From positions 1-64,000 of the forward strand of contig JANSYP010000001.1 in NCBI GenBank assembly GCA_024742405.1: a stretch of 64,000 nt of DNA. The letters run 5' to 3'. Made by a program: the position numbers and the translations under genes. The notes under the pieces were generated by a model. That model was given only the letters and a program-made list of their open reading frames with translations. It did not search any database and was not told the DNA's origin. This document shows, piece by piece, positions 25,700-34,381 of this stretch (its first letter is position 1; every line of letters starts with the position of its first letter). Source of the DNA: Paracoccaceae bacterium. GTDB lineage: Bacteria; Pseudomonadota; Alphaproteobacteria; Rhodobacterales; Rhodobacteraceae.

Positions 25700-27445
25700 A
25701 TGACCCAGTACCGCCCGAACCGCCGCCAGATGCTCGCGTTTCTCGCCGGGAGCGTGGCGAGCCTGCACCTGCCGCTGAAGCCGGCCTTTGCGGACCGGTC
25801 GCTGGACAATGCCGCCGCCCTCAGGTCGCTGCCGCCCGATCTGGGCGCGGGCCGCAGCGTCGCCGTCGTGGGCGCGGGCATCGCCGGGCTTACGACGGCC
25901 TGGCAACTGGCGCGGGCGGGGTTCGACGTTACCGTACTGGAGGCCGATGGCCGCTATGGCGGGCGCAGCCTGACGGTGCGCCCAACCGATCCAGCCTATC
26001 GCAAGTTTTTCCAGGACCGCTATGGCATCACCGAGGCCAGCTATGAGGACCGGTTCGCAGAGGTCGACGGGCCCGAACAGGTCTGCACCTTTTTCGACGA
26101 TGGCTGGGACCCGGAGCGCGAGGAACATCCCCAGGAGCTGTTCCTGAATGCCGGGCCTGGCCGCATCCCGAGCTTTCATGTCGCCGTGCTCGATCTCTGC
26201 CGCGAGATCGGGGTGGAGCTGGAACCCTTTACCTTCGCCTCGCGGTCGAACCTGGTGCAGTCGGACGCGTTCAACGGCGGGCAGCCCGTCCAGATCCGCC
26301 AGGTCAAGCACAACCTGCGCGGCGAGTTGTCCGAATATCTGATGCAGATGCTCGACAGCGGGGCCTTTGAAGAGCGTTTTGGCGGCGCACAGTCTGAGGT
26401 CTTCCGCAAGTTTCTGGTCAATTTCGGGGATCTGACCGCGGAAGCGGGTCAGCCGGGCTACAGAGCCACGGCTCGCGCGGGCTATGAGGTGCAGCCGGGC
26501 GCCTGGCAGAATCCGGGCAAGCTGAACCCGGTCTTTGAGTTGGAGGACATGCTGGCTTCGGAGCTTTGGATCGAGGACCCCGAGACCGGTGCGCTGAGCT
26601 ATTTCCACTATAATGACATGCGCGAATACTGGCAGGCGTCGCTGATGCAGCCGCGCGGCGGCATGGACATGATCTGGCAGCACCTGTTGCGCCAGCCCCT
26701 GCCGGCGGGCGGCACGGTGATGGATCTGGTCACGCTGAACGCGCCGGTCAGCCGGATCGCCGAGACCGAGGGCGCGGGCATTGAAGTAAGCTGGACCGAA
26801 GACGGTGTGGCGCGGACCGGGAGCTTTGACTATTGCGTGTCGACCATGGCGCCGAACCTGCTGGCTGCCGTCCTGCATGGCTATGATACCGGCCTGACCA
26901 ACGCGCTGGCCGCGGTCGCGCAGACCCCGGCCTGCAAGGTCGGCTGGCAGGGCAAGAGCCGGTTCTGGGAGGAGGAAAACCAGATCTATGGCGGGATCAG
27001 CTGGACCCACGATATCATCAGCCAGATCTGGTATCCGGCGGATGGCTATCTCGGCCGTACCGGTGTGCTGACCGGAGCCTATAACCGCGGCGCGCCGGCC
27101 AAGGCCTTTGGCTATCTGTCGCATGAGGAACGGCTGGAGGCGGCGATTGCGGGCGGCGAAAAGCTGCATCCGGGCTTTGCCGACAAGGTCCATACCGACC
27201 GGGGTGTCTCGATCGCCTGGGAGCACATGCCCCATCAGGTTGCCGGCTGGGCCGACGAGACCTTTGAGACGCAGCCCGACATCTATGCGGTGATCACCGA
27301 TCTGCCCAAGGGCCGGCTCTATCTGGCGGGCGATTTCGCGTCCTACACGCCGGGGTGGATGGAAGGCGCCGTACGCTCGGCCCATCTGTCGGCCAAGCAT
27401 ATCGCCGAGCGGGTCGCTGGAGGGGAGACTGCCCTTGCGAAGTAG
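25700..27445 (+). CDS. Tat-exported flavin amine oxidase (L-amino-acid oxidase/MAO family)
   Basis: A 581-residue FAD enzyme expected to oxidise an amine or L-amino acid to the imine with release of hydrogen peroxide in the periplasm. The N-terminus PNRRQMLAFLAGSVAS is a twin-arginine signal, cleaved after PAFA. The dinucleotide-binding motif is SVAVVGAGIAGLTTAWQLA followed by VTVLEADGRYGGRS. The C-terminal FAD motif is LYLAGDFASYTPGWMEGA followed by VRSAHLSAKHI. The gene directly follows the lyase-like gene and is probably cotranscribed. The peroxide it makes could feed the divergent DyP peroxidase if compartments match; that link is inference. The substrate is unknown. Confidence 0.87.
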   Translation: MTQYRPNRRQMLAFLAGSVASLHLPLKPAFADRSLDNAAALRSLPPDLGAGRSVAVVGAGIAGLTTAWQLARAGFDVTVLEADGRYGGRSLTVRPTDPAYRKFFQDRYGITEASYEDRFAEVDGPEQVCTFFDDGWDPEREEHPQELFLNAGPGRIPSFHVAVLDLCREIGVELEPFTFASRSNLVQSDAFNGGQPVQIRQVKHNLRGELSEYLMQMLDSGAFEERFGGAQSEVFRKFLVNFGDLTAEAGQPGYRATARAGYEVQPGAWQNPGKLNPVFELEDMLASELWIEDPETGALSYFHYNDMREYWQASLMQPRGGMDMIWQHLLRQPLPAGGTVMDLVTLNAPVSRIAETEGAGIEVSWTEDGVARTGSFDYCVSTMAPNLLAAVLHGYDTGLTNALAAVAQTPACKVGWQGKSRFWEEENQIYGGISWTHDIISQIWYPADGYLGRTGVLTGAYNRGAPAKAFGYLSHEERLEAAIAGGEKLHPGFADKVHTDRGVSIAWEHMPHQVAGWADETFETQPDIYAVITDLPKGRLYLAGDFASYTPGWMEGAVRSAHLSAKHIAERVAGGETALAK

Positions 27446-27470
27446 GCTTGCCCCAAACGGGCCGGGCGGG

Positions 27471-28250
27471 TCACTTCGTGCCGGTCGCGTACCACATGAT
27501 GTTGTTCATGTGGATGCTGCCGTCGGGTCTGGCGAACCGCGCGAAGGCGCCCTTGACGGCGGCCTCGACCTTGTCGGCACCGACCTTGTCCATCGCCTCC
27601 TGGATCGATCCGGCGGAGCGCTGGCCCCGCCAGCCGATATCGGCATCGGCATAGACGAAGGGGGTGTTCACCTCGGCCATCGCGACATCCCTGAGGCCTG
27701 CGTCGGACAGAAGGGATGTGAGCATGCCCGGCTTTGAAAAGCGGTATTCGGGGAATTGCGCGTCCGGCGTGCCGAGCAGATCGGTTATGGCGGTGAAGAC
27801 GGCGTTCTCGTCGACCTGGTCCGGCGCGCCGAAAATCGCGACCGAGAGCTTGCCGCCCGGTTTCGTCACGCGCACCAGATCGGCGAGCCCCTTGGCCGTG
27901 TCGGGAACGAACTGGATCACGTTCACGCAGAGCACGGCGTCGAAGTTGTCCGCGTCAAAGGGCAGATCGCCGACGCTGGCGACCTGCACATCGGCGCCGG
28001 GCAGGCGTGTCTCGGCCACCGCGACGGAGTTCGCCGCGACATCGACCGCCGTGACCTGCGCCCCACGCTTCTGCGCCAATACCGACGCCCCGCCGGCCGC
28101 GCAGCCGGCATCGAGAAGCGCCGTGCCCGCACCGGTGCCGGTCGCATCGAGCATCGCATCCCAGAGCGGGATAGAGGTGGGTTCCTGGATTTCGGCCCAG
28201 TCCTTGGCCTCTGCACCCCAGAGATCCCCCGTGGATTTTGTATCCGGCAT
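27471..28250 (-). CDS. SAM-dependent class I methyltransferase
   Basis: A 259-residue cytoplasmic methyltransferase (Methyltransf_11/25 type). Motif I is ALLDAGCAAGGASVLAQKRG, the acidic post-I residue is in VTAVDVAANS, and motif II/III regions read DNFDAVLCVNVIQFVPD and RVTKPGGKLSVAIFG. The start at 28250 (MPDTKSTGDLWGAEAKDWAE) is preceded by GGGAGA; an upstream in-frame ATG is possible. It is convergent with the amine oxidase, 25 bases apart, and divergent from the cyclase. It may belong functionally to the lyase/oxidase/peroxidase group, but only position suggests this. The substrate is unknown. Confidence 0.82.
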   Translation of the reverse strand: MPDTKSTGDLWGAEAKDWAEIQEPTSIPLWDAMLDATGTGAGTALLDAGCAAGGASVLAQKRGAQVTAVDVAANSVAVAETRLPGADVQVASVGDLPFDADNFDAVLCVNVIQFVPDTAKGLADLVRVTKPGGKLSVAIFGAPDQVDENAVFTAITDLLGTPDAQFPEYRFSKPGMLTSLLSDAGLRDVAMAEVNTPFVYADADIGWRGQRSAGSIQEAMDKVGADKVEAAVKGAFARFARPDGSIHMNNIMWYATGTK

Positions 28251-28418
28251 GGCGACTGTCTCCCGAAAATCCAGATTAATTTTCATAATCTTTGCCCATT
28301 TACGGTCGATTAGTGTAGTCAATTCCGTGGCGCTAGAGAAATTGTTGGGTGTTAGAAGGTCGGGAGTTGTCGGGCCCTTGGCTCTGACGGGACGCGCTCT
28401 GGGCAGGGGATGGACGCG

Positions 28419-31400
28419 ATGAGTGTGGAAGACTGGCTCGAAAATCTGGGTCTCGCCAAATACGCAACCGTTTTTGCCGCCAATGACATCGATCTGGAGG
28501 TCTTGGCGGAACTGAGCGATGCCGATCTGGTCGAGATGGGGATCGCCTCGCTGGGCCATCGCAAGAAGATCCTGAAGGCCGCCAAACAGCCCGCAATTCC
28601 CACAGTGCCCGAGCCACAGGCCGCTGCAGCCCCGGCGCCCAAGCCGCGCGAAGCCGAACGGCGGCAGCTGACGGTGCTCTTTTGCGACATGGTCGGATCC
28701 ACCACCCTGTCCGCGCGGTTCGATCCCGAAGAGGTCGGTATTGTTTTCGGGAAGTACCAGGATGCCGTCGCGGCGGTGGTCAAGAAATATGGCGGGTTCG
28801 TCGCAAACTATCTCGGCGACGGGATCGTGGCCTATTTCGGCTATCCCACCGCCCACGAAAATGACCCCGAGCGCGCGGTGCGCGCGGCGCTGGAGATTGT
28901 CGAGGCCGTGGACGCGCAATCCGACCCTGTGGGCAAGCCGCTCTCCTGCCGCGTCGGTATCGCCACGGGGCTCGTCGTGGTGGGCGATGTCTTTGGTGCC
29001 AGCGATCAGCAGAACAGCGTCGTGGGCGAAACCCCCAATATGGCCGCGCGGCTCCAGGCGGTGGCGGCACCCGGCCAAGTCATCGTGAGCCCTGTGACGC
29101 GCAACCTGCTGCCGTCATCAGTGCGCTCCGACAAGCTCTATCCGATTGAGCTTAAGGGGATCGCGGATCCAATCACGCCCTTTGTCGTCACCTCAGTCGT
29201 GGAGACCACGGCCACGACGCTCGATGCCGGGGACGGGCCGATCTTTGGCCGCGATCCGGAGGCCGCGCTGCTGCGGACCCGCTGGGAGGCGGCGCGGGAC
29301 GGAGACGCGCAGCTCGTGCTGCTGTCGGGACAGGCGGGGATCGGCAAGTCTCGGCTGGCGGCGGCCTTCATCGACGAGGTCTCGCGCGAGGATGCGCGGG
29401 TGAACGAGTATTTCGGCTCCAGCTTCCACACCGCGTCGGCCTATCACCCGATCGCCATCGCCATCGAACGCGCCGCCGAGATCGCGCGCGAGGATGACCC
29501 CGAGGCCCGCCTGGACAAGCTCGACACGCTGATGGTGGCCGCGGGGCTCGATCCCGACGAGGCTGGGCCCTTCATCGCGCCGCTTTTGGGGGTGGAGCCC
29601 GGTACCCGCTATCCGTCGCCGGGCATTGCGCCTTCGGCCATGAGCGACCGCGCCTTTGAGCTTTTGGCGGACATGCTGCTCTTCCGCTGGCGCGACAAGC
29701 CGCATCTGGTGCTGTTGGAGGACGCGCACTGGATCGACCCCACCACGACCGAGCTGCTGCACCATCTGTTCGCGCGGGCCGAGGGGATGCGGGTGCTGTT
29801 CCTGGTGACCTTCCGGCCGGACTATGAAGGCCTGCGCCGCGAAACGCCGGTCAACAAGACCCTGATCGAGCTGACGCGCCTGCCGAGGGCGCAAGGGTTG
29901 GAGCTGATCGAGCGGGTCAGCGGCGGGCGTAAACTGCCCGAGAAACTGATCGACCATATCATCGATCGCACCGACGGGGTGCCGCTCTATGTCGAGGAAA
30001 TGACCAAGTCGATCCTCGATTCCGTCGATCTGGTCGAACGCGACGGACGGCTGGAACTGAGCGCGCCGCTGTCATCGCTGGCGATTCCGTCGACGCTCAA
30101 GGACTCGCTGATGTCGCGGCTCGACAAGCTGTCACCGGTCAAGCAGATCGCGCAGGTCAGCTCGGTGCTCGGCCGGCGGTTCACGCGCTCGCTGCTCAAC
30201 ACCGTGGCCGAGATCGGCCCGGCGGAACTCGACTTCTCACTCAAACAGTTGGTCGACTCCGAGCTGCTCTATGTCAGCGGCGGCCAGGAGGATCCGATCT
30301 ATACCTTCAAGCACGCCCTGATCCGTGACGCGGCTTATGAGAGCATGCTCAACAGCCGGCGTGCGGAACTGCACCGCCGCGCCGCCGAGGCGTTGATGAC
30401 GCACTTTCCCGAACAGACCGAGGCCCAGCCCCAGGTCGTCGCCGCCCATTTCGAACGTGCCGGCAAGGCCGAGCGTGCGGCCGCGTACTGGCTTAAATCG
30501 GGGCGCAAGGCGATGGCGGCGAGTGCGATGACCGAAGCGCTGAGCCATCTCGAGCGTGGGCTGGCGATGCTCGACCGCGTGTCCGACGAGGATCGCCGCA
30601 AGGTGCTGGGCTTCGGGCTGCACAGCGCGATGGGGCTGGCGCAGATCTCTCTCAAGGGCTGGCACGCCATGGAGGTCGAACAGCATCTGCAGCCGGCCTT
30701 CGAGCTGGGCGAGCAGGTCGGCCAGAACCAGGACCTTCTGATGGTGATCTACGGGCTCTGGATCCATTGGCTGAACCGCGCGGATTTCGACCGCTCCGCC
30801 GCCTGGATCGAACAGGCCGAACGCCGTGCGGTCGCCGGTGACAACGAAGGCTGGCCGCTGGTCATTCACACCATGAAGCTGGTGCAGGAGCGCTGGTGCG
30901 GCAGCCATGCGGGCGTCCATGAGCAGGCCGAGAAGGTCTTGTCGCTCTACGATCCGGCGGCCCACGGCCATTTCGTCCATATGTTCGGCAACGATCCCAA
31001 GGTTCTGGCCTACGGGTTCCGATCCTGGTCGCAATGGCTGGAGGGCGACAGCGCCGCGGCGCTCGCCGATACCGCCGAGTGCGCGGCGGCGTCCAAGGCC
31101 GTGGCGCATCCGTTCGACCGCTGCTGGCAATTGCTGGTTGGCAGTCTGGCGTTCTATTTCACAGGGGATCGCGATGCGCTGGCGCGTAACCTGGCCGAGG
31201 CCAAGGAGCTGGGCGAAACGCAGAACGTGGACTTCGTGAATTATGTGATGGGCCCTGTCTGGACCGGGCTGCTGCATATTCTCGACGAGGAATGGGAGGA
31301 CGCGATCGCCGCGATGACGCCGGGCGTCGAGATCTGGAAAGCCACGGGCGGCGGTGTGATCCTGCCCTTCTGGGAAGGATCGCTGGCCATTGCCCATGCC

Positions 31401-31640
31401 GGTGCGGGCCGATGCGAGGTGGCGCGCGATCTTCTCGAAGGGGCCATCGCCCGCGCCGAAGAAACCGGAGAGACCTGGTACCTGCCGGAGCTGCACCGCC
31501 TTCTGGGAGGGGTCCTGGCGGGGGCCGACGAAAGCGGCGCGCGGCAGAGCCTGGCCAGGGCACGCGCGCTGGCCGAACAGAGCGGAGCGCTCGGAGTGGC
31601 GCGGCGCGTCGATGCCGATTTCAGCCAGTTCGCGGCCTGA
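28419..31640 (+). CDS. SAM domain - class III adenylate/guanylate cyclase - AAA ATPase - TPR regulator
   Basis: A 1073-residue signalling protein. Residues 1-55 are a SAM domain (DWLENLGLAKYATVFAANDI). Residues about 80-260 are a class III cyclase with the metal-binding Asp in LTVLFCDMVGSTTL and Asp in YLGDGIVAYFGYPTAHE, and GVASDQQNSVVGET-like transition-state residues. An ATPase follows with Walker A VLLSGQAGIGKSRLAAAF and Walker B-like HLVLLEDAHWIDPTTTELL. The C-terminal 500 residues are helical repeats resembling TPRs (YWLKSGRKAMAASAMTEALS). ATG 28419 is preferred over 28410 because AGGGG is at a proper distance. The architecture matches the CyaA-like/ATPase family common in rhizobia and roseobacters. 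The effector and signal are unknown. Confidence 0.87.
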   Translation: MSVEDWLENLGLAKYATVFAANDIDLEVLAELSDADLVEMGIASLGHRKKILKAAKQPAIPTVPEPQAAAAPAPKPREAERRQLTVLFCDMVGSTTLSARFDPEEVGIVFGKYQDAVAAVVKKYGGFVANYLGDGIVAYFGYPTAHENDPERAVRAALEIVEAVDAQSDPVGKPLSCRVGIATGLVVVGDVFGASDQQNSVVGETPNMAARLQAVAAPGQVIVSPVTRNLLPSSVRSDKLYPIELKGIADPITPFVVTSVVETTATTLDAGDGPIFGRDPEAALLRTRWEAARDGDAQLVLLSGQAGIGKSRLAAAFIDEVSREDARVNEYFGSSFHTASAYHPIAIAIERAAEIAREDDPEARLDKLDTLMVAAGLDPDEAGPFIAPLLGVEPGTRYPSPGIAPSAMSDRAFELLADMLLFRWRDKPHLVLLEDAHWIDPTTTELLHHLFARAEGMRVLFLVTFRPDYEGLRRETPVNKTLIELTRLPRAQGLELIERVSGGRKLPEKLIDHIIDRTDGVPLYVEEMTKSILDSVDLVERDGRLELSAPLSSLAIPSTLKDSLMSRLDKLSPVKQIAQVSSVLGRRFTRSLLNTVAEIGPAELDFSLKQLVDSELLYVSGGQEDPIYTFKHALIRDAAYESMLNSRRAELHRRAAEALMTHFPEQTEAQPQVVAAHFERAGKAERAAAYWLKSGRKAMAASAMTEALSHLERGLAMLDRVSDEDRRKVLGFGLHSAMGLAQISLKGWHAMEVEQHLQPAFELGEQVGQNQDLLMVIYGLWIHWLNRADFDRSAAWIEQAERRAVAGDNEGWPLVIHTMKLVQERWCGSHAGVHEQAEKVLSLYDPAAHGHFVHMFGNDPKVLAYGFRSWSQWLEGDSAAALADTAECAAASKAVAHPFDRCWQLLVGSLAFYFTGDRDALARNLAEAKELGETQNVDFVNYVMGPVWTGLLHILDEEWEDAIAAMTPGVEIWKATGGGVILPFWEGSLAIAHAGAGRCEVARDLLEGAIARAEETGETWYLPELHRLLGGVLAGADESGARQSLARARALAEQSGALGVARRVDADFSQFAA

Positions 31641-31978
31641 CCGCCTGCCCGGCCGGTGCGGTCCCCCTGTGATCGCAAGCAGCACGGGTGGCGCGCGGTC
31701 TGCGCGGCGTCTGTCGGGCGTGGTGCACGTGCGCGCAGAGTTTGGCTGCGTGGGCAAGGTCATTAGGGCAGGGCGTTGTCCCGCCTCCGGGCGCGGACCG
31801 GATCGTATCTAGGCGGTTCGGGGGAGCGGCGCGGCGACATGTCCAAGCATTGGTCTTTCAGCACGTCCTATGGGGCACGCGCCGATCGGAGCGGAGGCCG
31901 CGGGATGGTCCCTCTGGTCTTGCTCGCGGCCGGCTGCGGGCGGCTCGCAATCGCGGTGCCGGTGACCGGGGGCGGATC
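31641..31978. other. 338-base gap before the ABC transporter
   Basis: No gene with a ribosome site or recognisable motif. The frame of the downstream transporter is open through this gap, but the signal peptide starts only at 31979, so this is taken as leader and promoter region. Confidence 0.5.
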
Positions 31979-33655
31979 GTGATAGCCCTGTCGCGCTTTG
32001 TCTGGGCCGTCGCGCTGCTCACCCTCGGCGTGCTGCTGCCGGCCCTCAACCCTGCGGCGGCCCAGACCGCGGCCGCGGCAGGCTATGAGGGCGAGGTGTC
32101 GGGGCGGCTGGAGCGTATCCTCCAGCGGGAACGACTGATCATTGGTGTAAGGACCGATTATCCACCCTGGGGGATGATCGGCGAGGGCGGCGCGATCGTC
32201 GGGCTGGAGCCGGACCTGGCCCGGGATCTGGCCGCGCGCCTCGGCGTCGGTCTGGAGCTCGTGGCGGTGAGTGCTGCCAACCGGCTGCAATGGCTCGAAC
32301 AGGGCCGGGTCGATCTCGTGATCGCGACCGTCGGCGACACCGAGGAGTGGCGGGGCATCTCGGACCTGCTGCAGCCGCACTACTATGCCAGCGGCGTGCG
32401 GCTGCTGGCACGAGAAGGCAACCTCTTCTCCGACTGGGGTCAGCTGCGCGGCCGGACCGTCTGTTTCGTCGACGGGACCCAATTCAACCGCACGCTGGTA
32501 GAGCGGTTTCTGGTGCGGCCGCTGGTGTTCACAGGCAATCGCGAGGCGATTCTGGCGCTGCAGAATGGCCGTTGCGTCGGCTGGGCCTTTGACGAGAGCA
32601 TGCTCGCGCAACTAGTGCGCGCCGGCGAGGTGCCGGGCTACGCGCCGCACTTGCCCGCCATCCTGACGACGCCCTGGTCCATCGCGGTCGCAAAGGGTGA
32701 GGGCACAGCGCCGCTCGGCCGGATCGTCTCGGACAGCATCGCCGACTGGCACCGCAGCGGCGCGATCGCCCGAGCCGAGGCCGCCTGGGGCCTGCCGCCC
32801 ACGGGCTTCGTCGCCCGCCAGAGCGCGCTCTGGTCGGCAAAGGATGCCGACGGCGCGCCGGTCTGCCGGCGGGGCGTCGATGGCCGCTTTCCCGCGGAGT
32901 GCCTGTCCGACCGCATCGCCCGGAGCGCCAGCAGTGGGGTCGAGGTGCCGCCCTGGGCTAAGCATCTGGGCGGCTGGCTGGGCCTCTCGCCCGATCTGCT
33001 CTTTGACAGCTACACCCGCAGCCGGTTCGCCGGCGGGCTCGGCGTGACCGTTCTGCTGAGCGCCGTGGCGATCGTGGGTGCGCTCATCTTCGGTGTCGCA
33101 GCGGGCTGGCTCGACACCGCGCTCTGGCGGCGCGGTGGGGTGGCCTGGCTGCTGCGGTTGCCGCTTCAGGCGGTCTTTGCCGTCGCGCGGATGACGCCGC
33201 CGATCCTGCAGCTCTACATGGTGTTCTTCGGGCTGGGGGCTTTGATGGCGAGCTCCTACGCTGTGACGCCGGGCGCCTTTCTGACCGCGGCGGTGGTGTT
33301 TTCGGTCTATGTCGGGTCGGCCAACGCGGTGCTCGTTGCCGCGAGCCTGCGCCACATGCAGGCGCGCCACCCACAGCGGTCCCTGACCGCGTTGCTGCCG
33401 GGGGCGACAGAGCGGGTCTCTGACGGGTTGATGGCCTCCTGCGTCACCATCGTGAAGGCCGCGGGCCTCGCCAGCACCATCGCCGTGACCGAGGTGATCT
33501 CGGTCGCCAACGCGCTGATCGCCGAGGGTGGCGATGCGCGCACGGTGATGAACCTGTTGCTGGTCTTTTACCTGCTCTTCGTGCTGGGGGCGGTCTGGCT
33601 CTTTGGGGCGATCCGGCGCCGGCTCGTCGCCCATCGTGCGCGGGTCGGATCATGA
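31979..33655 (+). CDS. ABC transporter fusion: substrate-binding domain plus permease
   Basis: A 558-residue membrane protein that fuses a periplasmic solute-binding domain to an inner-membrane permease, as in some polar amino-acid uptake systems. GTG 31979 follows GGGGGCGG and begins an export segment (FVWAVALLTLGVLLPALNPA, then AAQ). The SBP_bac_3 domain covers about residues 40-280 (LIIGVRTDYPPWGMIGEGGA, DLVIATVGDTEEW, GRCVGWAFDESMLAQL). The permease covers about 350-550 with spans such as LGVTVLLSAVAIVGALIFGV and a coupling-loop-like segment ALLPGATERVSDGLMASCV. The next permease overlaps by four bases. No ATPase gene is adjacent, which is unusual. Confidence 0.82.
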   Translation: MIALSRFVWAVALLTLGVLLPALNPAAAQTAAAAGYEGEVSGRLERILQRERLIIGVRTDYPPWGMIGEGGAIVGLEPDLARDLAARLGVGLELVAVSAANRLQWLEQGRVDLVIATVGDTEEWRGISDLLQPHYYASGVRLLAREGNLFSDWGQLRGRTVCFVDGTQFNRTLVERFLVRPLVFTGNREAILALQNGRCVGWAFDESMLAQLVRAGEVPGYAPHLPAILTTPWSIAVAKGEGTAPLGRIVSDSIADWHRSGAIARAEAAWGLPPTGFVARQSALWSAKDADGAPVCRRGVDGRFPAECLSDRIARSASSGVEVPPWAKHLGGWLGLSPDLLFDSYTRSRFAGGLGVTVLLSAVAIVGALIFGVAAGWLDTALWRRGGVAWLLRLPLQAVFAVARMTPPILQLYMVFFGLGALMASSYAVTPGAFLTAAVVFSVYVGSANAVLVAASLRHMQARHPQRSLTALLPGATERVSDGLMASCVTIVKAAGLASTIAVTEVISVANALIAEGGDARTVMNLLLVFYLLFVLGAVWLFGAIRRRLVAHRARVGS

Positions 33656-34365
33656 TCCCGGAGCTTCTGTCCCAGACCGGCCTGCTGGCGGGGGGGTTCG
33701 TGATCAATGTGGCGATCACCGTCATGGCCATGGTGCTGGGTACGGCGCTTGGTGCGGTGCTCGGGCTGGTGCGTTACTCAGGCGGGGTCGCGGCGCGAAT
33801 CGCGGGGCTGCTGACCGGCCTGTGCAGCAATCTGCCGAGCTTCGTGCTGCTGTTCTATCTGGCCTTCATGCTGCCGGTGGAGTTCGAGTGGGACGGGGCG
33901 TTCTATCTGTTCCCGGTCTGGGTCAAGGCGGCGATCGCGCTGACCATCCCGGTGATTGGCTTCGCGTCCGACCGGTTTCTGGACTTTCGCCGCCAGCTGG
34001 CCGATGGCGAGGCTGGGGCGGACCTCGTGTTCCTCGCGGCTTGGATGCAGTATGCGCTGTTTATCCTGATGGCGTCGCCCACCGCGTCGGTCATCGGCAC
34101 CGACGAGATCCTGGCGCGGGCCAACCGGATCGCAGCGCAATCCCTCGATCCCGGTTTTCTGATGCTGATCTATGGCTACACGTCGCTGTGGTTTCTGCTG
34201 GCCGGTCTGGCCGTGACGGCGCTGGCCGGCTGGATCGAGCGGCGCAGCGGGCGGTCGCGCGACCGGGTCCTGCGGGCCAATCGCCGCCGCCGCCGCCGCC
34301 GCCAGCACCCGGGTCACGCGTCTCAGAAAGCGGGTACGATGACACTGGATCCGGGCGGGAAATAG
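33652..34365 (+). CDS. ABC transporter permease, second subunit
   Basis: A 237-residue inner-membrane permease of the His/Glu/Gln type, partner of the fusion protein it overlaps by four bases (ATGA). Hydrophobic spans are visible from LLAGGFVINVAITVMAMVLG onward, with VWVKAAIALTIPVIGF and FLMLIYGYTSLWFLLAGLAV. The C-terminus has an unusual arginine tract (RANRRRRRRRQHPGH) from CGC codon repeats around 34285-34309, probably cytoplasmic. With no ATP-binding gene adjacent, the pair must borrow an ATPase or be incomplete. Its substrate is unknown. Confidence 0.8.
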   Translation: MIPELLSQTGLLAGGFVINVAITVMAMVLGTALGAVLGLVRYSGGVAARIAGLLTGLCSNLPSFVLLFYLAFMLPVEFEWDGAFYLFPVWVKAAIALTIPVIGFASDRFLDFRRQLADGEAGADLVFLAAWMQYALFILMASPTASVIGTDEILARANRIAAQSLDPGFLMLIYGYTSLWFLLAGLAVTALAGWIERRSGRSRDRVLRANRRRRRRRQHPGHASQKAGTMTLDPGGK

Positions 34366-34381
34366 GCGCGCGGCCGCCCCG

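Noticed and set aside
23888-27400. A 1170-codon open frame opposite the lyase-like and amine-oxidase genes
   Set aside because: It spans two real genes and the gap between them and has the composition of a high-GC shadow frame.
28251-29078. N-terminal extension of the methyltransferase frame opposite the cyclase
   Set aside because: The extension overlaps the SAM/cyclase coding region and has no methyltransferase features; ATG 28250 has a ribosome site.
34285-34309. CGC repeats as a possible CRISPR or regulatory repeat
   Set aside because: It is a codon run for Arg at the permease C-terminus, with no spacers.
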